Assembly (NCBI GenBank): GCA_001770955.1
Contig: MESL01000013.1
Coordinates: forward strand, 1 to 64,000
Direction: 5' to 3'
DNA length: 64,000 nt
From: Burkholderiales bacterium RIFCSPLOWO2_12_FULL_65_40
Lineage (GTDB): Bacteria > Pseudomonadota > Gammaproteobacteria > Burkholderiales > Burkholderiaceae_C
Part shown: positions 27,021-36,171 of the stretch, one piece after another
Numbering within the stretch: position 1 is the first letter of the stretch
Layout: each line of letters begins with the position of its first letter
Made by a program: the position numbers and the translations under genes
The notes under the pieces: model-generated
The model's database searches: none
What the model was told of the DNA's origin: nothing
The model's input: only the letters and a program-made list of their open reading frames with translations

Positions 27021-28379
27021 TCAGGCAGTTTCATGCAGCGCATCACCGAGCGCACCGATCAGGCGGTCGATCTCTGCCTGCGTGCTGATGAACGGCGGCG
27101 CCAGCTGGATGGTGTCGCCGCCGTAGCGCACGTAAAAGCCCTTCTTCCAGCAGTTCATGGCGATCTCGTAGGGGCGGCGGGCCGGCTCGCCAGGCAGTGC
27201 GGCAATGGTGAAGCCCGCAGCCAGCCCAAAGTTGCGGATGTCGGCCACATGCTTGGCGCCCTTGAGGCTGTGCACGGCCTGCTCGAAGTACGGCGCCAGG
27301 GCCTTCACGCGGCCGATCATGTCTTCCTTTTGCAGGATGTCGAGCGCCGCAATGCCCGCCGCGCACGCCACGGGGTGGGCCGAGTAGGTGTAGCCGTGCG
27401 GAAACTCCAGCATGTACTCGGGGCCGCCCGCCGCCATGAAGGTGTCGTAGATCTCCTTGCTGGCCACCACACCGCCCAGCGGCTGCGCGCCGTTGGTGAC
27501 CTGCTTGGCAAAGTTCAGGATGTCAGGCGTCACGCCAAAAGCCTCGGCGCCGGTGAACGCGCCCGAGCGGCCAAAGCCGCTGATCACTTCGTCAAAAATC
27601 AGCAGGATGTTGTTCTGCGTGCAGATTTCGCGCAGGCGCTGCAGGTAGCCCACGGGCGGGATCACCACACCGGCCGAGCCCGAGAACGGCTCGACGATCA
27701 CCGCCGCGATATTCGATGCGTCGTGCAGCGCGATCACATCGAGCAGGCGGTCGGCCAGCTCCTTGCCGGTGGGCGGCATGCCCTTGTGGAACGAGCCTGC
27801 GGGCGGTTGGGTGTGGGGCAGATGGTCGGCTTCGACGCCCTGGCCAAACAGCTTGCGGTTGGCCACGATGCCGCCCACCGAGATGCCGCCAAAGTTCACG
27901 CCGTGGTAGCCCTTTTCGCGGCCGATCAGGCGCGTCTTGGTACCCTGGCCCTTGGCGCGCCAGTAGGCGCGGGCCATTTTGAGGGAGGTGTCGGCCGATT
28001 CAGACCCCGAGCCGGTGAAGAACACATAGTCCAGCCCTTCAGGCGTCAGTTCCTTCACGCGGTTGGCCAGCTCGAACGACAGCGGATGACCAAACTGGAA
28101 GGCGGGCGCGTAGTCCAGCTTCATCGCCTGCCTGCCAATGGCTTCGGCAATCTCGCGGCGGCCGTGGCCCAGGCCCGAACACCACAGGCCCGAGAGCCCG
28201 TCAAAAATCTTGCGGCCTTCGCTGTCGGTGAAATAGGCGCCACTGGCCTCCACGATCATGCGGGGATGGGCCTTGAACTGGCGGTTGGCCGTGTACGGCA
28301 TCCAGTGCGCGTCGAGCCACTCGGCGTCCATGCGGGGTGCAGCGCCAGCGGCGGGGGTGTCGATGGGGGCAAAGCTCAT
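27021..28379 (-). CDS. bauA: Omega-amino acid (beta-alanine) : pyruvate aminotransferase
   Basis: 452 residues, class III PLP aminotransferase. LSGLWCSGLGHGRREI, FFTGSGSESADTSLKMARAYWR (PLP phosphate region), IFDEVISGFGRSG (Asp that contacts the pyridine N) and the Schiff-base Lys292 in NFAKQVTNGAQPLG are clear and typical of beta-alanine:pyruvate transaminases. The product, malonate semialdehyde, is the substrate of the next enzyme. ATG 28379 has GGAG upstream. The gene is transcribed away from a LysR gene with 129 bp between starts. The symbol rests on family resemblance and context. Confidence 0.88.
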   Translation of the reverse strand: MSFAPIDTPAAGAAPRMDAEWLDAHWMPYTANRQFKAHPRMIVEASGAYFTDSEGRKIFDGLSGLWCSGLGHGRREIAEAIGRQAMKLDYAPAFQFGHPLSFELANRVKELTPEGLDYVFFTGSGSESADTSLKMARAYWRAKGQGTKTRLIGREKGYHGVNFGGISVGGIVANRKLFGQGVEADHLPHTQPPAGSFHKGMPPTGKELADRLLDVIALHDASNIAAVIVEPFSGSAGVVIPPVGYLQRLREICTQNNILLIFDEVISGFGRSGAFTGAEAFGVTPDILNFAKQVTNGAQPLGGVVASKEIYDTFMAAGGPEYMLEFPHGYTYSAHPVACAAGIAALDILQKEDMIGRVKALAPYFEQAVHSLKGAKHVADIRNFGLAAGFTIAALPGEPARRPYEIAMNCWKKGFYVRYGGDTIQLAPPFISTQAEIDRLIGALGDALHETA

Positions 28380-28493
28380 GGGGTCTCTCCAGTGCAAGGA
28401 CGGCGTCAACAGGTGGGCAGCCCCCGGGATAGGGGCCAGAACGTGGGCATTGTTGCGCCGCCTGTTAATCTCTCCAATACTCCAATATCAATG

Positions 28494-28519
28494 TTTACTT
28501 GACGATTTATGCAAGTAAA
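28494..28519. promoter_or_regulatory. Inverted repeat between bauA and its LysR gene, over the LysR start codon
   Basis: TTTACTTG (28494-28501) and CAAGTAAA (28512-28519) form a perfect 8-bp inverted repeat with a 10-base spacer, the geometry of a LysR-type operator. It covers the annotated LysR ATG at 28509, so it is either an autoregulatory site blocking translation start or a sign that translation really begins at ATG 28578. Confidence 0.55.
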
Positions 28520-29480
28520 ATCCCCATCACCCAACCCCTCTCTTAAACACCGCGCCGTACTGGGCCAGCTCAGCGACATGGACCTGCGCCTGCTGCAGGT
28601 GTTCAAGGCCGTGGTGGAGTGCGGCGGCATGTCGGCCGCCGAGCTGGAGCTGAACATCGGCACCAGCACCGTCAGCCGCCACATGAAAGACCTGGAAACC
28701 CGCCTGGGCCTCGTGCTCTGCCGGCGCGGGCGGGCGGGTTTTGCCCTCACGGCCGAAGGCCAGCGGGTGTACGACGAAACCCTGCGCCTGCTGTCGGCAG
28801 TGGATGCGTTTCGCAGCAGCATCGACGACATCCACCGCCGCATGGGCGGGCGCCTTGAGGTGGCGGTGTTCGACAAGACCGCCAGCAACCCGGCGGCGCA
28901 CATTGGCGATGCCATTGCGCTCTTTGCCAGCCAAGCGCCCGAGGTCAGCCTGCAGATGCATGTGGCGTCGATTCCGGCCATCGAACGCGGGCTGATCGAC
29001 GGCAGTATCCATGTGGGCATCATCCCGGCGCACCGCACGTCGCAAAGCCTGGTGTATGCCGACCTGTTCACCGAAACCATGCTGCTGTACTGCGGCGCGC
29101 GCCACCCGCTGTTCGGTCAGGAGCATGCGGCGCTGACCTGGGAGTCTCTGCGCGCCTACCAGTTTGCGGGCCTGGGCTACCACTCGCCCAACATGGAGCT
29201 GAGCCACAGCACCCGCCTGCCGCGCAAGGCCACGGGCTTCGACCAGGAATCCATCGCCACGCTGATCCTCTCGGGGCGCTACCTGGGCTTCCTGCCCGAC
29301 CACTACGCCGAAAGCTTCGAGCGCCAGGGACTCATGCAGGCAGTGCTGCCCGCACAGTTTCACTACCGCTGCCAGTTTGTGAGCGTGCTGCGCAAGTCGC
29401 CCCAGCCGCCGCGCGCGGCGCAGGCCTTTGCGCAATGCCTGCTGCAGGCACATGGGGAAAGCGGTGCTGCCTTGCGTTGA
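28509..29480 (+). CDS. LysR-family transcriptional regulator, likely of the bauA-mmsA genes
   Basis: 323 residues. The N-terminal winged helix (MDLRLLQVFKAVVECGGMSAAELELNIGTSTVSRHMKDLE) is followed by a co-inducer-binding domain. The N-terminal half of the HTH resembles an unusual LysR subgroup (SAAELELNIGTSTVSRHM instead of the common SAAA..L..sQPAVS). The start at 28509 is tentative; ATG 28578 lies right at the conserved domain. It is divergent from the beta-alanine genes and so is their likely regulator. Confidence 0.85.
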   Translation: MQVKSPSPNPSLKHRAVLGQLSDMDLRLLQVFKAVVECGGMSAAELELNIGTSTVSRHMKDLETRLGLVLCRRGRAGFALTAEGQRVYDETLRLLSAVDAFRSSIDDIHRRMGGRLEVAVFDKTASNPAAHIGDAIALFASQAPEVSLQMHVASIPAIERGLIDGSIHVGIIPAHRTSQSLVYADLFTETMLLYCGARHPLFGQEHAALTWESLRAYQFAGLGYHSPNMELSHSTRLPRKATGFDQESIATLILSGRYLGFLPDHYAESFERQGLMQAVLPAQFHYRCQFVSVLRKSPQPPRAAQAFAQCLLQAHGESGAALR

Positions 29481-29536
29481 CAGCCGCGCAGGAACAGAAT
29501 GGCAGCCTGTTCCGCCCATTTCACCTAGGCAGCACC

Positions 29537-29839
29537 ATGGCAAGCATTTCTTCTATCGCCCAATCCGGCCTGCAGGCCGCGCAGGTGCGCCTGGATGCCT
29601 CGGCCCACAACACCGCCAACATGAACACCCCCGGCTTCCGGCGCCTGCGCGCGGAGTCCTCCGAGGTGGCGGGCCAGGGTGGCGTGGCCACCGCAGTGCA
29701 GCGCGCGCCGCAAGAAGGCGTGGCACTGGAGCAGGAGGTGGTGGACCAGATGACGGCCACCTACGCCTTCAAGGCCAACCTGCAGACGCTTCAGACCCAG
29801 GACCGCATGATGGGCGCACTGCTCGACGTGCGGGCTTGA
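29537..29839 (+). CDS. Orphan flagellar rod-like protein (FlgC/FlgB type)
   Basis: 100 residues. It begins like axial flagellar proteins (SSIAQSGLQAAQVRLDASAHNTANMNTPGFRR: the SGL...L...A.NIAN..T.G motif) and ends with the C-terminal coiled helix (VVDQMTATYAFKANLQTLQTQDRMMGALLDV). Real FlgB/FlgC are about 130-140 residues and lie in flagellar operons. This one is shorter and no flagellar gene is nearby. It may assemble on the rod or have another role. Confidence 0.75.
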   Translation: MASISSIAQSGLQAAQVRLDASAHNTANMNTPGFRRLRAESSEVAGQGGVATAVQRAPQEGVALEQEVVDQMTATYAFKANLQTLQTQDRMMGALLDVRA

Positions 29840-29842
29840 CGT

Positions 29843-29980
29843 GAAAACACCCCCCTGAGTCGCCTTCGGCGCCTTCACCCCCTCTCTGCTTCGCTTCGCT
29901 CGCGGAGGGGAGACGCCGCCAGCGCGGCGGGGCGGCCCTTGCGCGGGAGCCCTGGCTTGGGCCGCGCCCGTTTCATGCGA
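29843..29980 (+). repeat. Family-2 GC-rich dispersed repeat, copy A
   Basis: About 135 bp starting directly after the stop of the rod-like gene. Shared landmarks are CCCCCCTGAG, GCCAGCGCGGCGGGGCGGC, CTTGCGCGG and CTGGCTTGGGCCGCGCC. Two other copies are at 42383-42532 and, inverted, 52450-52545. It ends in an inverted repeat TTTCATGCG...CGCATGAAA (29971-30006). Confidence 0.75.
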
Positions 29981-30016
29981 TGTGGGTGTCGCGAAGACGC
30001 ATGAAAAACTGCCCCC

Positions 30017-30274
30017 TCAAGCGTTCGCCAGCGTGGCATCGGCGTCGGCGGTCTGCGCCTTGCGCTGCCCGGCACGCTCCCAGGCTTTTTCATGGAAGAA
30101 GAAGGCCACGGCCTGCACCGTGGGTTCGAGCAGGCTGAGCGTGAGCGAGGCCCACAGGTTGCCGGTGACGGCATAGGCCACCAGCGCGGCCACGCAGATG
30201 TGGATGGCGTAGTAACTGCCGGTCTTCATCAGCATGGTCTTGTTCTGGCGGGCAACGCGGCGGATGCGGGACAT
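30017..30274 (-). CDS. DUF2061 small membrane protein
   Basis: 85 residues with two membrane segments matching DUF2061: TGSYYAIHICVAALVAYAVTGNLWASLTLSLLEPTVQAVAFFFHEKAWE, including the conserved Glu-Pro and the final HEKxWE. The function is unknown. The ATG at 30274 is preferred because AGGAG precedes it; an open frame upstream encodes unrelated sequence. It is divergent from the SPFH gene with a 255-bp intergenic region in which I see no further feature. Confidence 0.85.
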   Translation of the reverse strand: MSRIRRVARQNKTMLMKTGSYYAIHICVAALVAYAVTGNLWASLTLSLLEPTVQAVAFFFHEKAWERAGQRKAQTADADATLANA

Positions 30275-30529
30275 GGCAGGCTCCTTCCAAGGTGGGTGCC
30301 ATCGAATGGGATGGCCTGAGCAAATGATAATTCTTCTCAATTGCATTGGCCATTGATCCTCCCTACCACCGGCATAGCTTTCACTGGTTGCGGCGGGCAT
30401 CGATCACCCCCCAAAAACCGCAAAACTTCACGAAAACCCGGAAAATCGCGGGTCTGGGCGGGGGTTCGGCTGTTCTATGATGGCCGGTCTCGCTTTTTTC
30501 ATCCGATTCACTGCAACCGGGAGCACCGC

Positions 30530-31582
30530 ATGGCCCTCATGGACTTCATCAAGAAACAGTTCATCGACATCCTTGAGTGGACCGAGGACGGCGATGGCCA
30601 GCTTGCGTGGCGCTATCCGATGGCGGGGATGGAAATCCAGAACGGCGGCACGCTGGTGGTGCGCGAGTCGCAGATGGCGGTGTTCGTCAACGAAGGCCAA
30701 GTGGCCGACGTGTTCGGCCCCGGCACCTACAAGCTGACCACGCAGACCTTGCCGGTGCTGACCTACCTGAAGAACTGGGACAAATTGTTCCAGTCGCCCT
30801 TCAAGAGCGACGTGTACTTCTTCAGCACGCGCCAGCAGATCGACCAGAAATGGGGCACACCGCAGCCCATCACCATCCGCGACAAGGACTTTGGCGCGGT
30901 GCGCCTGCGTGCGTTTGGCAACTACGCCTACCGCATCGCCGATCCCAAGCTGTTCCACACCGAAATCTCGGGCACGCGCGACAGCTACCCCGTGGCCGAC
31001 CTCGAAGGCCAGTTGCGCGGCATGGTGCTGCAGAACATCAGCAATGCCATTGCGGGCAGCGGCCTGCCCTTCCTCGACCTGGCCGCCAACCAGGTGATGT
31101 TTGCCGACGCGCTGGCCAAGGAACTCACCCCGCACTTTGCCAAGATCGGTCTGGTCATCGAGAGCCTGACGGTGCAGAACGTCTCGCTGCCCGAAGAGCT
31201 GCAGAAGATCCTCGACCAGAAGATCGGCATGGGCATGGTCGGCAACGACATGGGCAAGTTCATGCAGTACCAGACGGCGCAGGCCATTCCCAAATTCGCC
31301 GAAGGCGGCGGCGGTGGGGGCAGCGGCATTGCCGGTGACGCCATGGGCCTGGGCGCCGGCGTGGCGCTGGGCCAGGTGCTGGCACAGAACCTGCAGGCCG
31401 GCCTGCAGGGCGGCGGTGCAGCCGCACAGGCAGCGGCAGCCAGCGCAGCGGCGCCGGTTGGCGTCAAGCCCGAGGACGTGATGGCCACGCTGGAGAAGCT
31501 CGGCGAGCTCAAGTCCAAAGGCATACTCACGCAGGAAGAGTTCGACGCCAAGAAGGCCGAACTGCTCAAGAAACTGGTCTGA
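30530..31582 (+). CDS. SPFH/virion-core-like protein with C-terminal SHOCT domain
   Basis: 350 residues. The N-terminal SPFH (band 7-like) domain of the YdjI/virion-core type has QLAWRYPMAGMEIQNGGTLVVRESQMAVFVNEG at its beginning. It is followed by helical sequence, a Gly/Ala-rich linker (about 263-310) and a SHOCT domain at the end (LGELKSKGILTQEEFDAKK). There is no membrane segment, so it is a cytosolic scaffold that likely oligomerises at membranes. It heads a run with DUF4178 and DUF350 genes, a combination known from envelope-stress gene neighbourhoods. Confidence 0.88.
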   Translation: MALMDFIKKQFIDILEWTEDGDGQLAWRYPMAGMEIQNGGTLVVRESQMAVFVNEGQVADVFGPGTYKLTTQTLPVLTYLKNWDKLFQSPFKSDVYFFSTRQQIDQKWGTPQPITIRDKDFGAVRLRAFGNYAYRIADPKLFHTEISGTRDSYPVADLEGQLRGMVLQNISNAIAGSGLPFLDLAANQVMFADALAKELTPHFAKIGLVIESLTVQNVSLPEELQKILDQKIGMGMVGNDMGKFMQYQTAQAIPKFAEGGGGGGSGIAGDAMGLGAGVALGQVLAQNLQAGLQGGGAAAQAAAASAAAPVGVKPEDVMATLEKLGELKSKGILTQEEFDAKKAELLKKLV

Positions 31583-31589
31583 ACCCGGT

Positions 31590-31651
31590 TGCTATAAAAA
31601 CAATAGCTGCTTGCGCTTGAGGGATAAGCGCCAGAGGCCAATTTGGCTTCA
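31590..31651 (-). repeat. Family-1 dispersed repeat, copy 5
   Basis: Inverted copy: AATAGCTGCTTGCGCTTGAG, then GGATAAGCGCCAGAGGCC, with a GCGCTT...AAGCGC hairpin. It lies between the SPFH and DUF4178 genes. Confidence 0.75.
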
Positions 31652-31689
31652 AACCGACCGTGCTGAACGGTGCAGGCAGCCCCCGCCCG

Positions 31690-33180
31690 ATGGCCACCGA
31701 CCCCACCCAGCGTACTTACCGGGCGCCCTGCCCGGGCTGCGGCGCGCCGGTTGAATTCCGCAGCGCGCAGTCCACGCACGCCGTCTGCGGCTACTGCCAG
31801 AGCACTGTGGTGCGCAGCGGCGACGTGCTGCAGCGCCTGGGCAAGATGGCCGAGCTGTTCGACGACCACAGCCCGCTGCAGCTCATGGCCAGCGGGCGCA
31901 TCCAGCTTGACGGCAAGGATGTGCCCTTCACCCTCATCGGGCGCCTGCAATACAAGAGCGACGCCGGTGTGTGGACCGAATGGGTGGCCTACCTGCAAGA
32001 CGGCAGCATGGCCACGCTGGGCGAGGACAACGGCGCCTACGTCTTCACCCGGCCCATCGACCCCGGGCGCGAACTGCCCGAAGCCGCGCGCTGGTCCATC
32101 GGCACCACCACCGCCATCAACGGCAAGCCCTACAGCGTAGCCTACACGGGCCAGGCGTCGCTTATCTCGGCCCAGGGCGAGCTGCCCAAGCTGCCGCCGC
32201 TGGGCCAGCCGTTCGACATGGTGGAGCTGCGCAGCAGCGATGGCGAAGTGGTCAGCATCGACTATGGCCACCAGCCGCCGGGCGTCGAACGCGGCAAGGC
32301 CGTGCTGCTGGACGACCTGCAGCTCCAGGGCCTGAAGGACGAATCGGCCAAGATTGAGTCAGGCCGCCAGTTCAACTGCCCGCACTGCGGAGCGCCGGTG
32401 CACGTGCAGCTGGCCACCACCAAAAGCCTCACTTGCGGCTCGTGCGCCAGCATCATCAGCCTGGAGAGCGGCGTGGGTGGCGAACTGCGCTCGGCCGAGC
32501 AGGACGAGCCGGTGCGCCCCATCATCCCCCTGGGCAGCAAGGGCCAGTTGCAGGGCGTGCACTGGCAGGTGGTGGGTTTTCAGCACCGCATGGGCGTGGA
32601 GCCCGGCGACGACGAACACTTTGGCTGGAGCGAGTACCTGCTCTACAACCAGAAGCGCGGTTTTGCCTTCCTGGTCGATTCGGAAGAAGGCTGGAGCATG
32701 GTGCACCCCACCACCGGCGCACCACAGATGGCGGCCAATGGCCGCAGCGCCACCTACCTGGGCACCCAATACGACCTCAAATACAGCTACGAGGCGGAAA
32801 CCACCTACGTGCTGGGCGAGTTCTACTGGCAGGTCACGCGCGGGCAGAAAACCAGCAACCGCGACTTTGCCAGCGCCAAAGGCCTGCTGTCGATGGAGCA
32901 AAGCGCCAACGAGGTCACCTGGTCCGCGGGCGACAAGCTGGCCAGCGACACGGTGGTCAAGGCGTTCAAACTCGAAGACAAGAAAGACGTGCTGCAGCGC
33001 GACGACCCCGGCCCCTTCGTGGCCGCCAAGGGGGTGGGCTGCGGCACCATCATCCTGATCGCCGTCGTGATCCTCATCCTGCTCATCATCCTGAGCGACT
33101 GCTCAGGGTCGTCCGGCAGTGGTTACCGCAGTTCGGGCGGCTCGTTCGGGGGCTACTCCTCCGGCGGCAGCCACAAATGA
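31690..33180 (+). CDS. DUF4178 protein with zinc ribbons and C-terminal membrane anchor
   Basis: 496 residues. Two zinc-ribbon knuckle pairs, CPGCG...CGYCQ near the N-terminus and CPHCG...CGSC near the middle, each precede a DUF4178 unit (MVELRSSDGEVVSIDYG and LLYNQKRGFAFLVD-type strands). A single membrane helix lies near the C-terminus (IILIAVVILILLIILSDC), followed by a Ser/Gly-rich tail. I chose ATG 31690; a GTG ten codons upstream is possible. The molecular function is unknown. Families of this kind associate with SPFH, DUF350 and spermidine-synthase-like genes. Confidence 0.85.
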   Translation: MATDPTQRTYRAPCPGCGAPVEFRSAQSTHAVCGYCQSTVVRSGDVLQRLGKMAELFDDHSPLQLMASGRIQLDGKDVPFTLIGRLQYKSDAGVWTEWVAYLQDGSMATLGEDNGAYVFTRPIDPGRELPEAARWSIGTTTAINGKPYSVAYTGQASLISAQGELPKLPPLGQPFDMVELRSSDGEVVSIDYGHQPPGVERGKAVLLDDLQLQGLKDESAKIESGRQFNCPHCGAPVHVQLATTKSLTCGSCASIISLESGVGGELRSAEQDEPVRPIIPLGSKGQLQGVHWQVVGFQHRMGVEPGDDEHFGWSEYLLYNQKRGFAFLVDSEEGWSMVHPTTGAPQMAANGRSATYLGTQYDLKYSYEAETTYVLGEFYWQVTRGQKTSNRDFASAKGLLSMEQSANEVTWSAGDKLASDTVVKAFKLEDKKDVLQRDDPGPFVAAKGVGCGTIILIAVVILILLIILSDCSGSSGSGYRSSGGSFGGYSSGGSHK

Positions 33181-33201
33181 CATTTCAAGGAGAAACACAC
33201 C

Positions 33202-33423
33202 ATGATGGGAATCGAATGGCTTCGGCCCGCGGCCTTTCTCGGGTCCATCCTCTACGCCATCATTGGCGTTTTCATCTTCTGGTTGTGCTTTGTCATCGTC
33301 GACAAGATCACGCCGTACGACCTGTGGCGCGAAATCGTTGAAAAACAGAACAAGGCCCTGGCCATGGTGGTGGCCGCGATGTGCCTGGGGATCAGCATCA
33401 TCGTGGCGGCAGCGATTCATTGA
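33202..33423 (+). CDS. DUF350 small membrane protein
   Basis: 73 residues with two membrane helices separated by a short polar loop (FLGSILYAIIGVFIFWLCFVIVDKITPYDLWREIVEKQNKALAMVVAAMCLGI), the DUF350 pattern of E. coli YjfL. A strong AAGGAG lies 10 bp before the ATG, and the gene is 21 bp after the DUF4178 gene, so they are co-transcribed. The function is unknown. Confidence 0.88.
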   Translation: MMGIEWLRPAAFLGSILYAIIGVFIFWLCFVIVDKITPYDLWREIVEKQNKALAMVVAAMCLGISIIVAAAIH

Positions 33424-33582
33424 CGATGAAAGATGGGGGGTGCGGCGGGTCATGCCCACGCGCCCGCGTGAACCTCACGGCGCACTCGCCCCTTGCGCCC
33501 TGGCGCTGGCTGTGGCTGGCCCCGCGCACTTCCAACGCTGCCACACTCGGCTATCGGCAGCCCTCTTCACACCCTAAAGGCC

Positions 33583-34374
<792 letters not shown>

Positions 34375-34422
34375 ACCCTACGGCCTGAGCCCCTTGTTCA
34401 CCCCGCACTGCTCGACTGCCCC

Positions 34423-36168
34423 ATGCCCACCCTTGACTGGCTCAACCGCGCCCACGCCTTCACCACCGCCGCCCAGGTGCCCTACCGGCTGCTGGAGAAC
34501 GTCTCGACCCACGGCGAGCCCGCCAGCGCACAAGGAAACCTGCTCATCCAGGGCGACAACCTCGAAGCGCTCAAGGCGCTGCTGCCGTTTTACCGGGGGC
34601 AGGTCAAATGCATCTTCATCGACCCGCCCTACAACACGAAAAGCGCGTTTGAGCACTACGACGACAACCTGGAGCACAGCCAGTGGCTCAGCATGATGCT
34701 GCCGCGCCTGCAGTTGCTGCGCGACCTGCTCAGCGACGACGGATCGATCTGGGTGACGATCGACGACAACGAGGGGCATTACCTCAAGGTGCTGATGGAT
34801 GAGGTGTTTGGGCGGCGGAATTTTGTGGCGAACATCTTCTGGCAGAAGACGCACACACGCGAGAACAGAACCGACATTTCCGCTGTCCACGACCATTTGT
34901 TGGTCGTCGCGAAGAACCGCGACGGTTGGAAGGAAGTACGAAACTTGCTACCTTCTTCCGACGAGCAATTGGAACGTTTTACAAACCCAGACAACGACCC
35001 GCGCGGCGTTTGGGCTTCGCTACCGGCTCACGCGAAAGCCGAAAAAGGGCGACGTGAAGCTCAGTTTTTCACGATTACCACTCCGTCTGGCAGAAAGATA
35101 GATCCACCTCCGGGACGTTGCTGGCTCTATACGGAACCCCGCTTCTTGGAAATGGTTCAAGACGGACGCATCTGGTTCGGCGGGGACGGCAAAAATGCCC
35201 CAAGAGTTAAGAAATTTTTGTCTGAGGTACAGGCAGGGCTAGTACCGTCAACCTTCTGGCTGCATCAGGAGGTCGGCTCAAATGGCCGCGCCAAATCCGA
35301 ATTGGTCGCGCTGTTTCCTGGTGAGACACCCTTCTCAACACCCAAGCCCGAAGCGCTCATCCAACGCATCATCCACATCGCCACCCACCCCGGCGACCTC
35401 GTCCTCGACAGCTTCCTCGGCTCCGGCACCACGGCCGCCGTCGCCCACAAGATGGGCCGGCGCTGGATTGGCATCGAGATGGGCGAGCACGCCGCCACGC
35501 ATTGCCTGCCGCGCCTGCACAAGGTGATCGACGGCGAGCAGGGCGGCATCAGCGCCGCCGTGGGCTGGCAGGGCGGCGGCGGCTTTCGCTTCATGCGGCT
35601 GGGCGCACCGATCTTTGACGCCGATGGCTGCATCCACCCCGAGGTGCGCTTTGCCACGCTGGCCGCTTTTGTCTGGCAGCAGGAAACCGGTACCGCCTTT
35701 GACCCCGCGCACGCCACGCCGGGCACGCCGCACCTGGGAACGCACTCTGTTTTTGATAGCTATGAGCGCTTGCCAGACGGGCGCCAGGATTCGATTTCAC
35801 CTGAAGAACTGCCGCCAACCCGGCAAACCCCGCCAATCCCTTCACTCCAGGGCGAACTCGGGCTGCAGGCCGCTGGCCCCGCTGCGCCCGACGTGGCGGC
35901 CCCGCCCGAGCCCGCACCGGCCACCGTGCTGCGCAGCCGCACTGCTTATTACCTGCTGTTCAACGGCATCCTGGGCGACAAGCGCCCGGCCAGCGGCAAT
36001 GTGCTGACCTCCGCCGTGCTCGACGCGCTGCTGGAGCTGCACGCCCGCACGCCCCACCCCGAGGCGCCCCTGGTGGTGTATGGCGAGGCCTGCCGCCTGG
36101 GCGAGGCGCGTCTGGCACTGGCGCGGGTCACGTTCAAGCACATTCCGTATGACGTGAAGGCACGGTGA
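34423..36168 (+). CDS. Type III restriction-modification DNA methyltransferase (Mod)
   Basis: 581 residues, beta-class N6-adenine/N4-cytosine methyltransferase. The order is DPPY catalytic motif (Asp67-Tyr70), target-recognition region (about 140-305), then SAM-binding DSFLGSGTTAAVAHKMGRRW at about 329, as in type III Mod subunits. The target region coincides with a stretch of clearly lower G+C (about 34,850-35,340), suggesting it was exchanged by recombination. Residues about 443-462 are encoded by an in-frame copy of the family-1 repeat. It is followed 3 bp later by the AlbA_2 gene. Confidence 0.92.
   Translation: MPTLDWLNRAHAFTTAAQVPYRLLENVSTHGEPASAQGNLLIQGDNLEALKALLPFYRGQVKCIFIDPPYNTKSAFEHYDDNLEHSQWLSMMLPRLQLLRDLLSDDGSIWVTIDDNEGHYLKVLMDEVFGRRNFVANIFWQKTHTRENRTDISAVHDHLLVVAKNRDGWKEVRNLLPSSDEQLERFTNPDNDPRGVWASLPAHAKAEKGRREAQFFTITTPSGRKIDPPPGRCWLYTEPRFLEMVQDGRIWFGGDGKNAPRVKKFLSEVQAGLVPSTFWLHQEVGSNGRAKSELVALFPGETPFSTPKPEALIQRIIHIATHPGDLVLDSFLGSGTTAAVAHKMGRRWIGIEMGEHAATHCLPRLHKVIDGEQGGISAAVGWQGGGGFRFMRLGAPIFDADGCIHPEVRFATLAAFVWQQETGTAFDPAHATPGTPHLGTHSVFDSYERLPDGRQDSISPEELPPTRQTPPIPSLQGELGLQAAGPAAPDVAAPPEPAPATVLRSRTAYYLLFNGILGDKRPASGNVLTSAVLDALLELHARTPHPEAPLVVYGEACRLGEARLALARVTFKHIPYDVKAR
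35751..35810 (-). repeat. Family-1 dispersed repeat, copy 6, inside the mod gene
   Basis: TTGATAGCTATGAGCGCTTGCC, then GGGCGCCAGGATTCGATTTCA, matches the inverted repeat form seen at 31590. It is translated in the mod frame as FDSYERLPDGRQDSIS, between the methyltransferase core and the C-terminal domain. Confidence 0.55.
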
Positions 36169-36171
36169 CCG

